Source of the DNA: Lachnospiraceae bacterium
GTDB lineage: Bacteria > Bacillota > Clostridia > Lachnospirales > Lachnospiraceae
Direction of reading: 5' to 3'
Assembly (NCBI GenBank): GCA_017618195.1
Contig: JAFZUW010000067.1
Coordinates: 62,001 to 126,000 of the forward strand
DNA length: 64,000 nt
Shown here: one piece after another, positions 54,490 to 63,101 of the stretch
Numbering within the stretch: position 1 is the first letter of the stretch
Layout: each line of letters starts with the position of its first letter
Translations under genes and position numbers: made by a program
The notes under the pieces: generated by a model
What the model was told of the DNA's origin: nothing
Seen by the model: the letters and a program-made list of their open reading frames with translations, nothing else
The model's database searches: none

Positions 54490-55743
54490 ATGAAAAAATC
54501 CGTTAAGAAAATGCGCCGGTGCCTGAGCCTTATACTGATTCTCGCGCTGTGCCTTTGCGGGTGCCGAAGCAAAAAGGATATTAAGCCGAACGCGGAAGAA
54601 ATATCGGAGAAATTCTCCGCGGCAGGGTTCCTTGCGTCGCTCGTGGAAGAAACGAAAGGATTCATCGGAAGTGACGACAAATCCGACCAGGCTTATCTTT
54701 ATGACAATGCCATCGCCCTTTACGCGCTTTGCGAGGTCGGTGCGGTATGGCATGTCGAGAAGCTGGCGGATGCGATCGTATTTGCCCAGGAGCATGACCG
54801 GACGTTTCATGACGGACGTCTTCGTAACGTGTACCTGTGCGGTGATCCGACCGTTGATTCCGGCTATTCGGTAACCGGCGGAACGGTTCCGCTTCCGGGC
54901 TTCTGGTCGAACGGCAAATGGCTCGAGGATTACTATGCGGTTTCCACGTCGACCGGCAACATGGCCTGGACGATACTTGCTCTGTGCAGGGCTTCGAAGG
55001 TCGTTTCCGAGGAGAAACGGGACAAATACATCAACTCAGCCAAGAATGCGGCAGGCTTCCTTCTCGGACTCAATTCTCAGACCGGAGGATTTACCGCGGG
55101 TTATGAAGGCTGGGACAAGGAACAGCAGAAGGTTACTTACAAGTCGACGGAGCATAACATTGCGGTTTATGCGGCGCTTTCGGTTCTTGCGGATATGTTG
55201 GAGGAGAAGGAGCCCAAGCTTGCCGAAGAGTATAAGATGGGTGCGGATTCGGCTTACAGGTTTATCCTTTCGATGTATGATCCCGAGCTCGGATGCTTCT
55301 ATACCGGAACCGAAACGGACGGTGAAACGGCCAATGTCGGCGTCATCCCGATCGATGCATCGGCACTTTCAATCCTTGTGCTCGGCAACCTGTGCCCGGA
55401 CGCAGAGGCAACGACTGCATTTATCAAAAAGAACATCGCTGTCGGCGCCGGCTATGATTTCAGCGCCGGCGATCTGGACGGAATCTGGAACGAAGGAACC
55501 GCACAGATGGCTCTTTGCTACTGGAAACTGTCCATGAATGAAGAATATAATGCCACAATGGGATTTTTGAAGACGCAGGAATACAAGAGCGGCGGAATTC
55601 CGGCTGCGGACCGCGACGGCGTGTCGACCGGCTTTGTATTAAGCGGAACCAACAATCTCTGGGAGTATGACAACACGTTAAGCATCGGGGCGACCGGCTG
55701 GTATGCGCTTGCCCAGGTGAAAGTGAACCCTTTGGAACGATAA
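54490..55743 (+). CDS. lipoprotein with an all-helical toroid-like domain, possible glycan-active enzyme
   Basis: 417 residues. Signal peptide with twin basic start, hydrophobic SLILILALCLCGC and lipid Cys at 25. The mature part has repeating helical pairs: YDNAIALYALCEVG, GNMAWTILALCRAS, TEHNIAVYAALSVLADML, DASALSILVLGNL, NEGTAQMALCYWKLS, IGATGWYALAQVK. The spacing is that of an alpha/alpha-toroid, the fold of several glycoside hydrolases and lyases; acidic residues between helices could be catalytic but no family signature is certain. It is 10 bases before the glycosyltransferase-kinase gene, as bacterial polysaccharide synthases often have a helical-barrel hydrolase partner. Function is inferred from fold and place. 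Confidence 0.72.
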   Translation: MKKSVKKMRRCLSLILILALCLCGCRSKKDIKPNAEEISEKFSAAGFLASLVEETKGFIGSDDKSDQAYLYDNAIALYALCEVGAVWHVEKLADAIVFAQEHDRTFHDGRLRNVYLCGDPTVDSGYSVTGGTVPLPGFWSNGKWLEDYYAVSTSTGNMAWTILALCRASKVVSEEKRDKYINSAKNAAGFLLGLNSQTGGFTAGYEGWDKEQQKVTYKSTEHNIAVYAALSVLADMLEEKEPKLAEEYKMGADSAYRFILSMYDPELGCFYTGTETDGETANVGVIPIDASALSILVLGNLCPDAEATTAFIKKNIAVGAGYDFSAGDLDGIWNEGTAQMALCYWKLSMNEEYNATMGFLKTQEYKSGGIPAADRDGVSTGFVLSGTNNLWEYDNTLSIGATGWYALAQVKVNPLER

Positions 55744-55753
55744 CGGTATTTTT

Positions 55754-58700
55754 ATGAGTAAAAAGAAGAAACCCGAAAAAAATATACCGGCCTATCTCGG
55801 CAACATGGTTTGCGGAGTTCGTCCCCAGGTAACGGGTTTGCTCATCAATGCGCTGATTCATATCGGAATATTTGTTGTATACGGCGCGCCGCTCCAGCAG
55901 CTGTGGCGCTTCATCCTTTCCTTTTTCTTCTTCATATATCCCTGTTCTTATGTAACGGACATCCTCTGGTCGCTGCGCCCTTCGGTTCGAAGTGTGCTGA
56001 TCGGAGAGACGCTCATTAACCGTAAGAACTATATGAATGCACCGAGAAGGGAGGTGAAAGCGTCCGACCTTCTGCCGGTTACGGTAAGCATACCCGTTTA
56101 TACCGAGGAGAATTCCGTAATTTTCGAAACCGTAAGGAAAAGTCTTTGCGCGGTCCGGAGTTATCGCGAATACAGTCATTGTGAAGCAAACGTGCTTGTT
56201 TCCGAGGACGGCCTAGCGCCGCTTCTCGGCGGTGTTGTCACCCGCGACATTGCGGAAAATGTGCTGATGCGGTTCCTGAAAGACCCGGATAGCCTTTCCG
56301 AAAAGGAGAGGAAGGCGGCCGAACGGATCCGTTTCTACCGGGAGAACAATGTCGGATTTATCGCAAGACCGCAAAAAGGGCGCAAAGGTCTCTTTAAAAA
56401 GGCTTCCAATCTGAATTATTCCCTTCGTTTCGGAGACTATCAGGAAAGAGAATACCGCAGCAATGATCCGGACGACCTGCTTTCCCTCGGATATGCGGAA
56501 GGAGACTACCGGACGCATGAGATCATACTCCTTTTAGACAAGGATTCCGGCGTCAAGGAAGGCGTCATCGAAGCAATCCTTCCGGAATTCGGCCTTGATG
56601 AGCGGCTTGCGTACGTTCAGTGCGCGACCGACACGATCAATCTGAAAGAAAACTATTATTCCCGCGCGACAGGACATCTTACAAACGATCTTTTTCATTA
56701 TATCTGGCCCGGGAAGGCCCTGCAGGGATTCTTCGTTCCGCTTGTCGGACATAACGTGTTCCTAAGAAAGAGCATTCTCGAAAAATGCGGCCGCTGGGCC
56801 GAGGATAAGGTTTCCGAAGACTATGATCTTGCGATCCGTCTTTACGGAATGGGATATCACGGCAAATACGCCAAAATCCCCGGTTTGGAGTTTACCGAAT
56901 ATACGAGTACGAATTTCGAAGAGGAGACCGGAAAGCAGCGCCGTTACGCATACGGGCTGATGGAGATGGTATTTGACGGCACCATGAAGGGAAATGTGCG
57001 GCCGTGCGACCGCTTCTTCATGTTCCTCTATTTCTTCTCGATCGTAAACCAGATCATGCTTCTGCCGACGGTATTTATTGAGTGTTATTTCGGCAATATT
57101 CATCTGCTTTGGGCAGGGTTCCTTGTCTGCGACGCGTGCTTCATTTTATCGCCGTGGCTCCGCTCGATCATTATGGGACGGAAGCTTCCGAAGGAGCACC
57201 GCACGAGAATCGTTTATACGCTTGAGCTTGCGATATCGTTTATCAGTCATTCCCTTTCGGTCTTTCTCGGAGCAATGGGATGGGTGATCAACAAGCTGAA
57301 GCGCAGAAAGAAAGGTTTCCCTTCGACGCGAGTCGGAGAGAACGACCGTGGATTGCTGGCCGGACTCAGCCTGATCTTCGGATACATCAAGGGAACATGG
57401 CTGTTCCTGCCGGTTGCCGCGCTCTGCGTGGACCGCAGCATGTATGTTATCACGAGGCGAGGAATCGGCACCGAATCTAGAATTGCTTATTGTTTTATCT
57501 TCTTCAGTATGGTATTGACGCCGGTTCTGTTTACGCCTCCCCTTTATGCATGGGGAAGCGGCGAACGGAAGGCGAAACGCATCCAAGCGATGCTTAAGAA
57601 TCCGAGTAAGGGGTGGACTATGACGGGACCCGTTCCGGAAGTCGTTGAGACTGCCGCCGAAAAATCATTGGAAGACGACGTTGCCGCGTTTCTTCAAAGC
57701 TACGGAGCGGGACTTGAGGACGAAGTGCGCCGTTCCGCGATCCCTGAGGAGATTACATCCAGATATACGGTGACAGGATGCCTGAAAAAGGATGAGCAGG
57801 GCAAGAAGGAAACTTACTTCTTAAAGCGTATCGCGGATGATGCGCCCGCGATCCTTCGGATTACGAGAGATTATAAGCCCGAGGATGCGCTTGAAGAGGC
57901 AAGGATCCTTGAGAGCCTTGACCATCCGGGAATCCCGAAAGTATACGCTTCGTTTGAAAAGGACGGCGGACATTACATGATCCGCGAATTCATCGAAGGA
58001 AAGACGCTTGATGAGATTGTCCGCGCAAAGGGAACGCTTTCGGAAAGCGACATTTATGCGGTTACGTCCGAACTGACCGGCATATTAAAGTATCTGCATC
58101 ATCAGACGCCGCCGGTGATCCATCGGGACATCAAACCGCAGAATATCGTTCTTGCGAAAGACGGAAGCATCAATCTGATCGATTTCGGTATCGCGAGAGT
58201 GCATAAATCCGGGCAGCGCCAGGATACTTCCATCGTGCTGACGCTTGATTATGCGCCGCCGGAGCAGTACGGTTTTGACCAGTCCTCGCCGGTTACGGAT
58301 ATCTATTCACTCGGCGTCGTAATGCTTTTCCTTGCGACCGGTCAGGCATCAAAACCGGATCTTGAATCGGAGATCATCAGCCCGAAGCTTCGGAATCTGA
58401 TCCGGAGATGCATCGCATTTGACCCGAGAGACCGTATCCAGAAGGTCGAGGAGATCGAAGCAGTCATCGATCAGAACAAGCGGAACAGGATTAAATATAT
58501 CCGCAGAACGGCCGTGCTTGCAGCGGCAGCCTTTCTCACGGTTGTCGGTTCGTATTTCGGCGGACGGCTGATCGGGCAGGCGGAAGGAAAGAAGGCCGGA
58601 ACCCGGCAGGGCTATGACGGAGGCTATGTGAGCGGCTACCAAAGCGTTCCGATCTACAGCCTCGGCGAACGCACAGCGCATCCGGAGAACGGAAACGTTC

Positions 58701-59347
58701 CCGAGAACATGCTTGTAAACGGCGGAGCGTATGCTTTGTCGTATGAGAATTACATTTATTTTATCAATGACGGTGATATTTTCCGTATGACTTCGGACGG
58801 CGGAACTCCGGAGCTGTTTGTTGAAGGAATGAATGCATCGGGGATCAGTGCCTTTAACGGCTGGCTTTACTATACGTCCGGGCGTGACATTTACCAGCGG
58901 AGCGTATATACCGAAGACGAAAATGTGACGTACGGCGACATCGACGGGTACATGGCGGTTCTCGACGGCCGGTACTTTATCACAGCCGGAGAGGACGTAT
59001 ATGAACTGAATCTCGAAGACTGGTCGCTTACTCCGGCCGGTGCGGATTACGTTAAGGATTACGCTTCACAGAATTATACGGAAAAGGTCATGCAGTACGT
59101 GGAAGACTGCAGTCCGGTACAATTTGCCGTCGAAAGCCGCGGAATCGTTCTTTTGGACGGATTCGATGAGATGATCTGGCTTTGTAATCCGAAAGGGACT
59201 ATCCGTACAAGGATAACGAGGAACCGCGCAGCAGATTTCAATATTGCGGGCGAGTGGATTTTCTATCATAACAAAGATGACAACGGCAGACTGTGGAGTG
59301 TACGCTATGACGGCGCGGACGATCACAGAGTTCAATACGGGGAATAA
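55754..59347 (+). CDS. family 2 glycosyltransferase fused to a Hanks-type kinase domain and an extracytoplasmic sensor
   Basis: 1197 residues in three blocks. (1) Processive GT2 synthase: helices at about 27-45 and 50-68; catalytic motifs VSEDG (149-153), LDKDSG (261-266), SEDYD (354-358) and QRRYAYG (395-401); then about five helices (420-597). (2) Kinase, about 671-905: HRDIKPQN (790-797), DFG (810-812), APPEQYG (834-840), TDIYSLG. The N-lobe is poor: no Gly loop, and the VAIK position appears as AILR (Arg702). (3) Helix 917-938, a Gly/Tyr-rich spacer (GYDGGYVSGY), then about 220 residues of propeller-like YIYFINDGDIFRMTSDGG repeats (DUF5050-like) outside the cell. The glycan is unknown. 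The next gene duplicates blocks 2-3 as a pseudokinase. Ribosome site weak. Confidence 0.88.
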   Translation: MSKKKKPEKNIPAYLGNMVCGVRPQVTGLLINALIHIGIFVVYGAPLQQLWRFILSFFFFIYPCSYVTDILWSLRPSVRSVLIGETLINRKNYMNAPRREVKASDLLPVTVSIPVYTEENSVIFETVRKSLCAVRSYREYSHCEANVLVSEDGLAPLLGGVVTRDIAENVLMRFLKDPDSLSEKERKAAERIRFYRENNVGFIARPQKGRKGLFKKASNLNYSLRFGDYQEREYRSNDPDDLLSLGYAEGDYRTHEIILLLDKDSGVKEGVIEAILPEFGLDERLAYVQCATDTINLKENYYSRATGHLTNDLFHYIWPGKALQGFFVPLVGHNVFLRKSILEKCGRWAEDKVSEDYDLAIRLYGMGYHGKYAKIPGLEFTEYTSTNFEEETGKQRRYAYGLMEMVFDGTMKGNVRPCDRFFMFLYFFSIVNQIMLLPTVFIECYFGNIHLLWAGFLVCDACFILSPWLRSIIMGRKLPKEHRTRIVYTLELAISFISHSLSVFLGAMGWVINKLKRRKKGFPSTRVGENDRGLLAGLSLIFGYIKGTWLFLPVAALCVDRSMYVITRRGIGTESRIAYCFIFFSMVLTPVLFTPPLYAWGSGERKAKRIQAMLKNPSKGWTMTGPVPEVVETAAEKSLEDDVAAFLQSYGAGLEDEVRRSAIPEEITSRYTVTGCLKKDEQGKKETYFLKRIADDAPAILRITRDYKPEDALEEARILESLDHPGIPKVYASFEKDGGHYMIREFIEGKTLDEIVRAKGTLSESDIYAVTSELTGILKYLHHQTPPVIHRDIKPQNIVLAKDGSINLIDFGIARVHKSGQRQDTSIVLTLDYAPPEQYGFDQSSPVTDIYSLGVVMLFLATGQASKPDLESEIISPKLRNLIRRCIAFDPRDRIQKVEEIEAVIDQNKRNRIKYIRRTAVLAAAAFLTVVGSYFGGRLIGQAEGKKAGTRQGYDGGYVSGYQSVPIYSLGERTAHPENGNVPENMLVNGGAYALSYENYIYFINDGDIFRMTSDGGTPELFVEGMNASGISAFNGWLYYTSGRDIYQRSVYTEDENVTYGDIDGYMAVLDGRYFITAGEDVYELNLEDWSLTPAGADYVKDYASQNYTEKVMQYVEDCSPVQFAVESRGIVLLDGFDEMIWLCNPKGTIRTRITRNRAADFNIAGEWIFYHNKDDNGRLWSVRYDGADDHRVQYGE

Positions 59348-59350
59348 ATC

Positions 59351-60919
59351 ATGCAAAGCAAAGACGCACAAAGCGCAGAACAAAACAATCAAACGATCGC
59401 CGAGCTGATTTCCTCCGGAAAGCCGTTAAGCGAAAAGAAATCGATGCGTATCATCCGGTCGGTTCTCAGGCAGCTGATCAAAGACCGTGAAAAGGAATCC
59501 GCAGCCGCAGCCGTACTGACGCCGCAGATGGTTACCCTGTCCCCTAAAGGGGCGGTAACGATCGCTTATGAAAAAAGCCGGGATACGGCTTCTTTGGGAC
59601 GTGACGCGGAAGCATTCCTGCCTCCGGAATACGGCAAAGGAACCGGCTCCGATGAGGGGACGCTGATATACGGTATCGGCATGATGCTTTTGATGCTTGT
59701 AACCGGAAAGACGCAGAAATCCGAACTGGATGCCGTTTCGAAGAACGGGACGCTTAAGGAGATTGTCGACCGCTGTACGGCGTTAGACCAAAGACGACGG
59801 TTCCAAAGCCTTCTTGAATGCTACGGCTTTGTTAAGAGCGAGCTTCGTTTTCCGAAGAAAAGGCTTCGAAGGATAGCGTTCCTGTTAATTCTGCTGCTGA
59901 CTGTCGGAATATCGGTTTACGGATATCTGCAGGGACATGATAAGGGAAGCGAGAGCGGACGTAAGACGGGATATCAAAGCGGCTATCGGGAAGGCTATGA
60001 TCAGGGCGTTTCAGATGCTCCGGGCATCGGTATCGAAGCTACGGCATGGCCCTCTGATACCGGCAATTATCCGGGGAACCGGAATTCGAAGGAAGGCGCA
60101 TTTGCCGTAATGGAAGAGGACAATCTCTATTACATCTGCGATAACCGCGTATTCCGGATGGATCCTTATACGAAGGAAACGACGCAGCTTGTGAAGCATG
60201 AAAGCATTTCGGAACTGAACTGCTGGAACGGGTATCTATACTATCTGACCGAAGACTCAATCATGAGGTTCCGGATTGAAACGGGTGAAGAAGAGATCGT
60301 GTCCGATTCCGTTCGGGGCAGATATGCGATTTATTCCGGAATGCTTTATGTGGACGACGAGAAAGGCCCCGGATATCTTTACGGCATCGATACGGAAACG
60401 CTTGAAATGAAACAGCTGAATGCGAATCCGGTGCATGATTATCTGAATGTATCGGGCGGCAGGCTTCTTTTTACCGATCCGTCCCGGGACGACTGCCTTG
60501 TCAGCTGCGAAGCGGACGGGGATAAATTATATCGCCTCGTAAGCAAGCCCTGCAGGGAAGTAAACCTCTGCGGCGAAAAGATCTATTGCCTTACGGATAA
60601 CGGTGATAAATCCCTTACCGTTCTGATTGCTATGAACAGTGACGGAGGCGATGCGTTAACCCTTACGAACGAGCCGGTAAGCCGCTTTATCGCTTCGGAC
60701 AACGGAATTTTTTATATTTCCGCGGCAACGAAAAGTCTTGAATGGATGACGCTTGACGGAAAGACCCGGTACACGGTCAGTACTCAGGAAGTGACGGACT
60801 TTAATCTGGCGGGACGCTGGATATTCTACCGGATCAGCGGAAGCGATGCTTTGTACCGCATGCGGATTGACGGATCGGACAGCGAAAGAATCCCTCAGAG
60901 CATTAACGTATATCAATAA
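59351..60919 (+). CDS. pseudokinase-TM-sensor protein, paralogue of the upstream kinase-sensor half
   Basis: 522 residues. Residues about 15-165 align with the C-lobe of the neighbour's kinase: TPQMVTLSPKGAVTIAYEKS stands where it has KPQNIVLAKDGSINLIDFGI, and PPEYGKGTGS / YGIGMMLLMLVTGK where it has PPEQYG / YSLGVVMLFLATGQ. The N-lobe, HRD and DFG are lost, so catalysis is excluded. A helix (about 173-193), a Gly spacer (GRKTGYQSGYREGYDQG) and a propeller-like sensor with LYYICDNRVFRMD, WNGYLYYLTEDSIMRF and GRWIFYRISGSDALYRMRIDG repeats follow. It starts 3 bases after its neighbour, so equal expression and partnership with it are likely. Confidence 0.85.
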   Translation: MQSKDAQSAEQNNQTIAELISSGKPLSEKKSMRIIRSVLRQLIKDREKESAAAAVLTPQMVTLSPKGAVTIAYEKSRDTASLGRDAEAFLPPEYGKGTGSDEGTLIYGIGMMLLMLVTGKTQKSELDAVSKNGTLKEIVDRCTALDQRRRFQSLLECYGFVKSELRFPKKRLRRIAFLLILLLTVGISVYGYLQGHDKGSESGRKTGYQSGYREGYDQGVSDAPGIGIEATAWPSDTGNYPGNRNSKEGAFAVMEEDNLYYICDNRVFRMDPYTKETTQLVKHESISELNCWNGYLYYLTEDSIMRFRIETGEEEIVSDSVRGRYAIYSGMLYVDDEKGPGYLYGIDTETLEMKQLNANPVHDYLNVSGGRLLFTDPSRDDCLVSCEADGDKLYRLVSKPCREVNLCGEKIYCLTDNGDKSLTVLIAMNSDGGDALTLTNEPVSRFIASDNGIFYISAATKSLEWMTLDGKTRYTVSTQEVTDFNLAGRWIFYRISGSDALYRMRIDGSDSERIPQSINVYQ

Positions 60920-60938
60920 AAAATTTTTGATTTGTATG

Positions 60939-60974
60939 CATCGGGCAGACCGAAAGGTTTGTCCGATGTTTTAT
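60939..60974 (+). terminator. terminator of the kinase/pseudokinase genes
   Basis: CATCGGGCAGACC (60939-60951), GAAA loop, GGTTTGTCCGATG (60956-60968): 13 pairs with two GU, then TTTTAT. The GNRA loop adds stability. The stem begins inside the second ATTTGTATGCA copy. Confidence 0.8.
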
Positions 60975-61024
60975 ATTGAGGTTGTAAACAGTACAGAGAG
61001 TCATGTTTGCAAGGAGGGAAATGT

Positions 61025-61414
61025 ATGAACGGTGTGCTTTTGATACGGTTCAGCATTGATAAACTGAACGAACTCCCCGGACCGTATGAATTTCAAAAAG
61101 GATTTCTGGTCGGGAAAGCGGTTCCGCCGAGGCTGCTGAACGGAATGAAGATTCTGGAAGGCGACACATTGAAAACGCTTCAGGGCAAAGAATACGTCAC
61201 CGTAATGGCAATCATCGGCGAACGGGACATCCTTAAAAAAGAAGTCGAACCGCGAATCGTCCTGAACGAGAACATATCTCTTCGAAAAGCCGAACCGCTT
61301 GTACAGCTGGTCGGCGAAGTTACCGACCGGCTTACCGAAGTAGGAGAGATCAAAAACAACGAACTGACAGACAACGGATGGTGTTCCAAAGGTTTTCTGT
61401 ACGCATGGAATTAA
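61025..61414 (+). CDS. small soluble protein of unknown function
   Basis: 129 residues from the ATG at 61025, behind AAGGAGGGAAATGT. No signal, helix or family motif that I recognise. The sequence is mixed: LLIRFSIDKLNELPGPYEF, KMLEGDTLKTL-like turn, VTVMAIIGERDI, then a Glu-rich end with LVGEVTDRLTEVGEIKNNEL. A short upstream ATG (61021) is out of frame. It follows the terminator of the kinase genes and lies 15 bases before the next gene, so the two make a small operon. Confidence 0.6.
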   Translation: MNGVLLIRFSIDKLNELPGPYEFQKGFLVGKAVPPRLLNGMKILEGDTLKTLQGKEYVTVMAIIGERDILKKEVEPRIVLNENISLRKAEPLVQLVGEVTDRLTEVGEIKNNELTDNGWCSKGFLYAWN

Positions 61415-61429
61415 AAGGAGGAATAGATC

Positions 61430-62146
61430 ATGGAAAATACGAACAAGAAGCATTTTAAAGCAATCATTATCGGTATCTTATGTACCGTAATTGCCTGTGC
61501 GGCAACGGTAGGAGGCATTATCTGGGCACTTAACAAAGACGATTCCGGGAAGGATAAGTCCGCGCAGAAAGGAAAGGACCGTACCCAGACGGTTTCGAAC
61601 GATGAGGATGATATTGAAAAACTTGCCCTTACGAATAACGGCTTCGGTGCTGATGACATCTTTGCCGGTGCAGACAAATCCGGCTACGTAATCCCTGCCG
61701 GTGCATTGAAGCCCGGCGATTATTCCGGTACCCGTGTGAAAGACGATTACGATTCCGACGGTCTTCCGATTCCCGACCTGCGGGACGGAGAGCAGCTTTA
61801 TATCGGATACGGCGACCTCGAGGGAGCAGGTATCATGAAGTTCGCTTTCTGCGTATCCGCGGACAATAAGAGTGTACGTTATGCGACGATGGTAATCGGG
61901 GATTTCTCCAATCCGTTCCACGGAAAGACGCTGCAGTTTTCGAATATGAGCAGACACGGAGAAAATCCGCTCGTCATTGATTCGTCTGACGAACAGATGC
62001 TTTGGGAAAGCAAGGTTGATGAAGTAGTGATGTACAAAGACGTACTGCATGTTAAACTGAGCGATTATGCGATGCCCACATTTCCCGACAATCAGGTGAT
62101 GCATCTCGGCGAAGTGAACATCTGGATGAAGAAGGTTACGGAGTAA
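61430..62146 (+). CDS. membrane-anchored extracytoplasmic protein of unknown function
   Basis: 238 residues. SD AAAAGGAGG. N-terminal helix at about 8-32 (AIIIGILCTVIACAATVGGIIW) without a lipobox, then a charged, disordered linker (KDKSAQKGKDRTQTVSNDEDD) and a domain of about 165 residues outside the cell with beta character: KPGDYSGTRV, ELYIGYGDLEGAGIMKF-like segment, VRYATMVIGDFSNPF, VDEVVMYKDVLHVKLSDYAMP. I do not recognise the domain. Last gene of the short operon after the kinase cluster; a link to that cluster rests only on position. Confidence 0.65.
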   Translation: MENTNKKHFKAIIIGILCTVIACAATVGGIIWALNKDDSGKDKSAQKGKDRTQTVSNDEDDIEKLALTNNGFGADDIFAGADKSGYVIPAGALKPGDYSGTRVKDDYDSDGLPIPDLRDGEQLYIGYGDLEGAGIMKFAFCVSADNKSVRYATMVIGDFSNPFHGKTLQFSNMSRHGENPLVIDSSDEQMLWESKVDEVVMYKDVLHVKLSDYAMPTFPDNQVMHLGEVNIWMKKVTE

Positions 62147-62169
62147 AAAAATCCTCCTTGGTATGCTGT

Positions 62170-62195
62170 CCGGAGGTCCTCTGAGGGATCTCCGG
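62170..62195. other. 11-bp hairpin with 4-base loop
   Basis: CCGGAGGTCCT (62170-62180), CTGA, GGGATCTCCGG (62185-62195). It has no T tract on the plus side. It may slow or stop transcription of the preceding operon or be part of the GntR gene's upstream region. Confidence 0.4.
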
Positions 62196-62213
62196 AAACG
62201 GTATGAAATCTGC

Positions 62214-62241
62214 TTGACATTTTTGTGTATCTGTGTATACA
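62214..62241 (+). promoter_or_regulatory. promoter of the gntR-type gene
   Basis: TTGACA (62214-62219), 16-bp spacer, TATACA (62236-62241). GTATAC and a neighbouring GTGTAT repeat overlap the -10, the kind of AT-rich palindrome FadR-type regulators bind, so autoregulation is possible. Confidence 0.65.
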
Positions 62242-62293
62242 ATCATAGTGCTGTAAAAAGCATTACTATCCATCGGATTTATCAGGAGCAGAA

Positions 62294-62974
62294 ATGGACG
62301 AGCAGGTTTTTTCGAAAGAAAGTGCAGATAAATATTCCCTCCGCGGCATGGTTTTCACAAAACTCCGCGAGGACATTCTTGCCGGCAAATACGAAGCAGG
62401 CGAGGAATTAAAGGAGATTGCGATCGGTGAGGAACTCGGCGTAAGCCGTACTCCGGTCCGTGAAGCGTTAAGACAGTTGGAGCTGGAAGGTCTTGTTAAG
62501 ATCATTCCGAATAAAGGCGCTTATGTTGCGGGCATTTCCAACAAGGACATCCATGACATTTACATGATCCGTTCCTATCTGGAAGGGTTGTGCGCAAGAT
62601 GGGCATGCGAGAACATTACGGAAGAGCAGATCGACGAGATCGAAGAAGTAATCTATCTTGCCGATTTCCACGTTAAGAAGAAGCATTTCGACCAGATTGT
62701 TGAACTGGATTCGAAGTTCCATGAGATGCTTTACGCTTCGAGCGGAAGCAAGATTTTAGGGCATCTTCTTCGGGACTATCATCAGTATGTTCACAGTCTT
62801 CGTAAGATTACGCTTTCCGATCCGGAGCGTGCCGCCAATTCGAACGCCGAGCATCAGGCGATGCTTGAGGCGATAAGAAAGCGCGATGCGGATCTTGCCG
62901 AGAAGCTTGCACATGAGCACATCATGCGCACGATCAGCAACATCAACAATCATAATCTGGCACAGGATAAATAG
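62294..62974 (+). CDS. GntR family regulator, FCD (FadR) type
   Basis: 226 residues. N-terminal winged helix (about 15-85): VFTKLREDILAGKYEAGEELKE and the recognition part ELGVSRTPVREALRQLELEGLV, the hallmark of GntR proteins. The C-terminal FCD domain (about 95-215) is all helical with ligand/metal His positions in DSKFHEMLY, EHQAML and HEHIMR. FCD regulators sense small carboxylates or sugars acids. No metabolic genes adjoin it, so its target is unknown. Short leader with AGGAGC before the ATG. Confidence 0.9.
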   Translation: MDEQVFSKESADKYSLRGMVFTKLREDILAGKYEAGEELKEIAIGEELGVSRTPVREALRQLELEGLVKIIPNKGAYVAGISNKDIHDIYMIRSYLEGLCARWACENITEEQIDEIEEVIYLADFHVKKKHFDQIVELDSKFHEMLYASSGSKILGHLLRDYHQYVHSLRKITLSDPERAANSNAEHQAMLEAIRKRDADLAEKLAHEHIMRTISNINNHNLAQDK

Positions 62975-63001
62975 AAAGTATTAAACCATATTGAATACCA
63001 T

Positions 63002-63046
63002 ACAGCCGCAGACGGTTCCTAAGACCGTCCCGCGGCTGTTTTTTTG
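63002..63046 (+). terminator. terminator of the gntR-type gene
   Basis: ACAGCCGC (63002-63009) / GCGGCTGT (63032-63039) with inner ACGGT/ACCGT, then TTTTTTT. Confidence 0.9.
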
Positions 63047-63101
63047 TGCTGTATTTTAATGTATTTTTGTGCTCATGAATTTGTGAATTTCCGTTTTCGG
63101 G

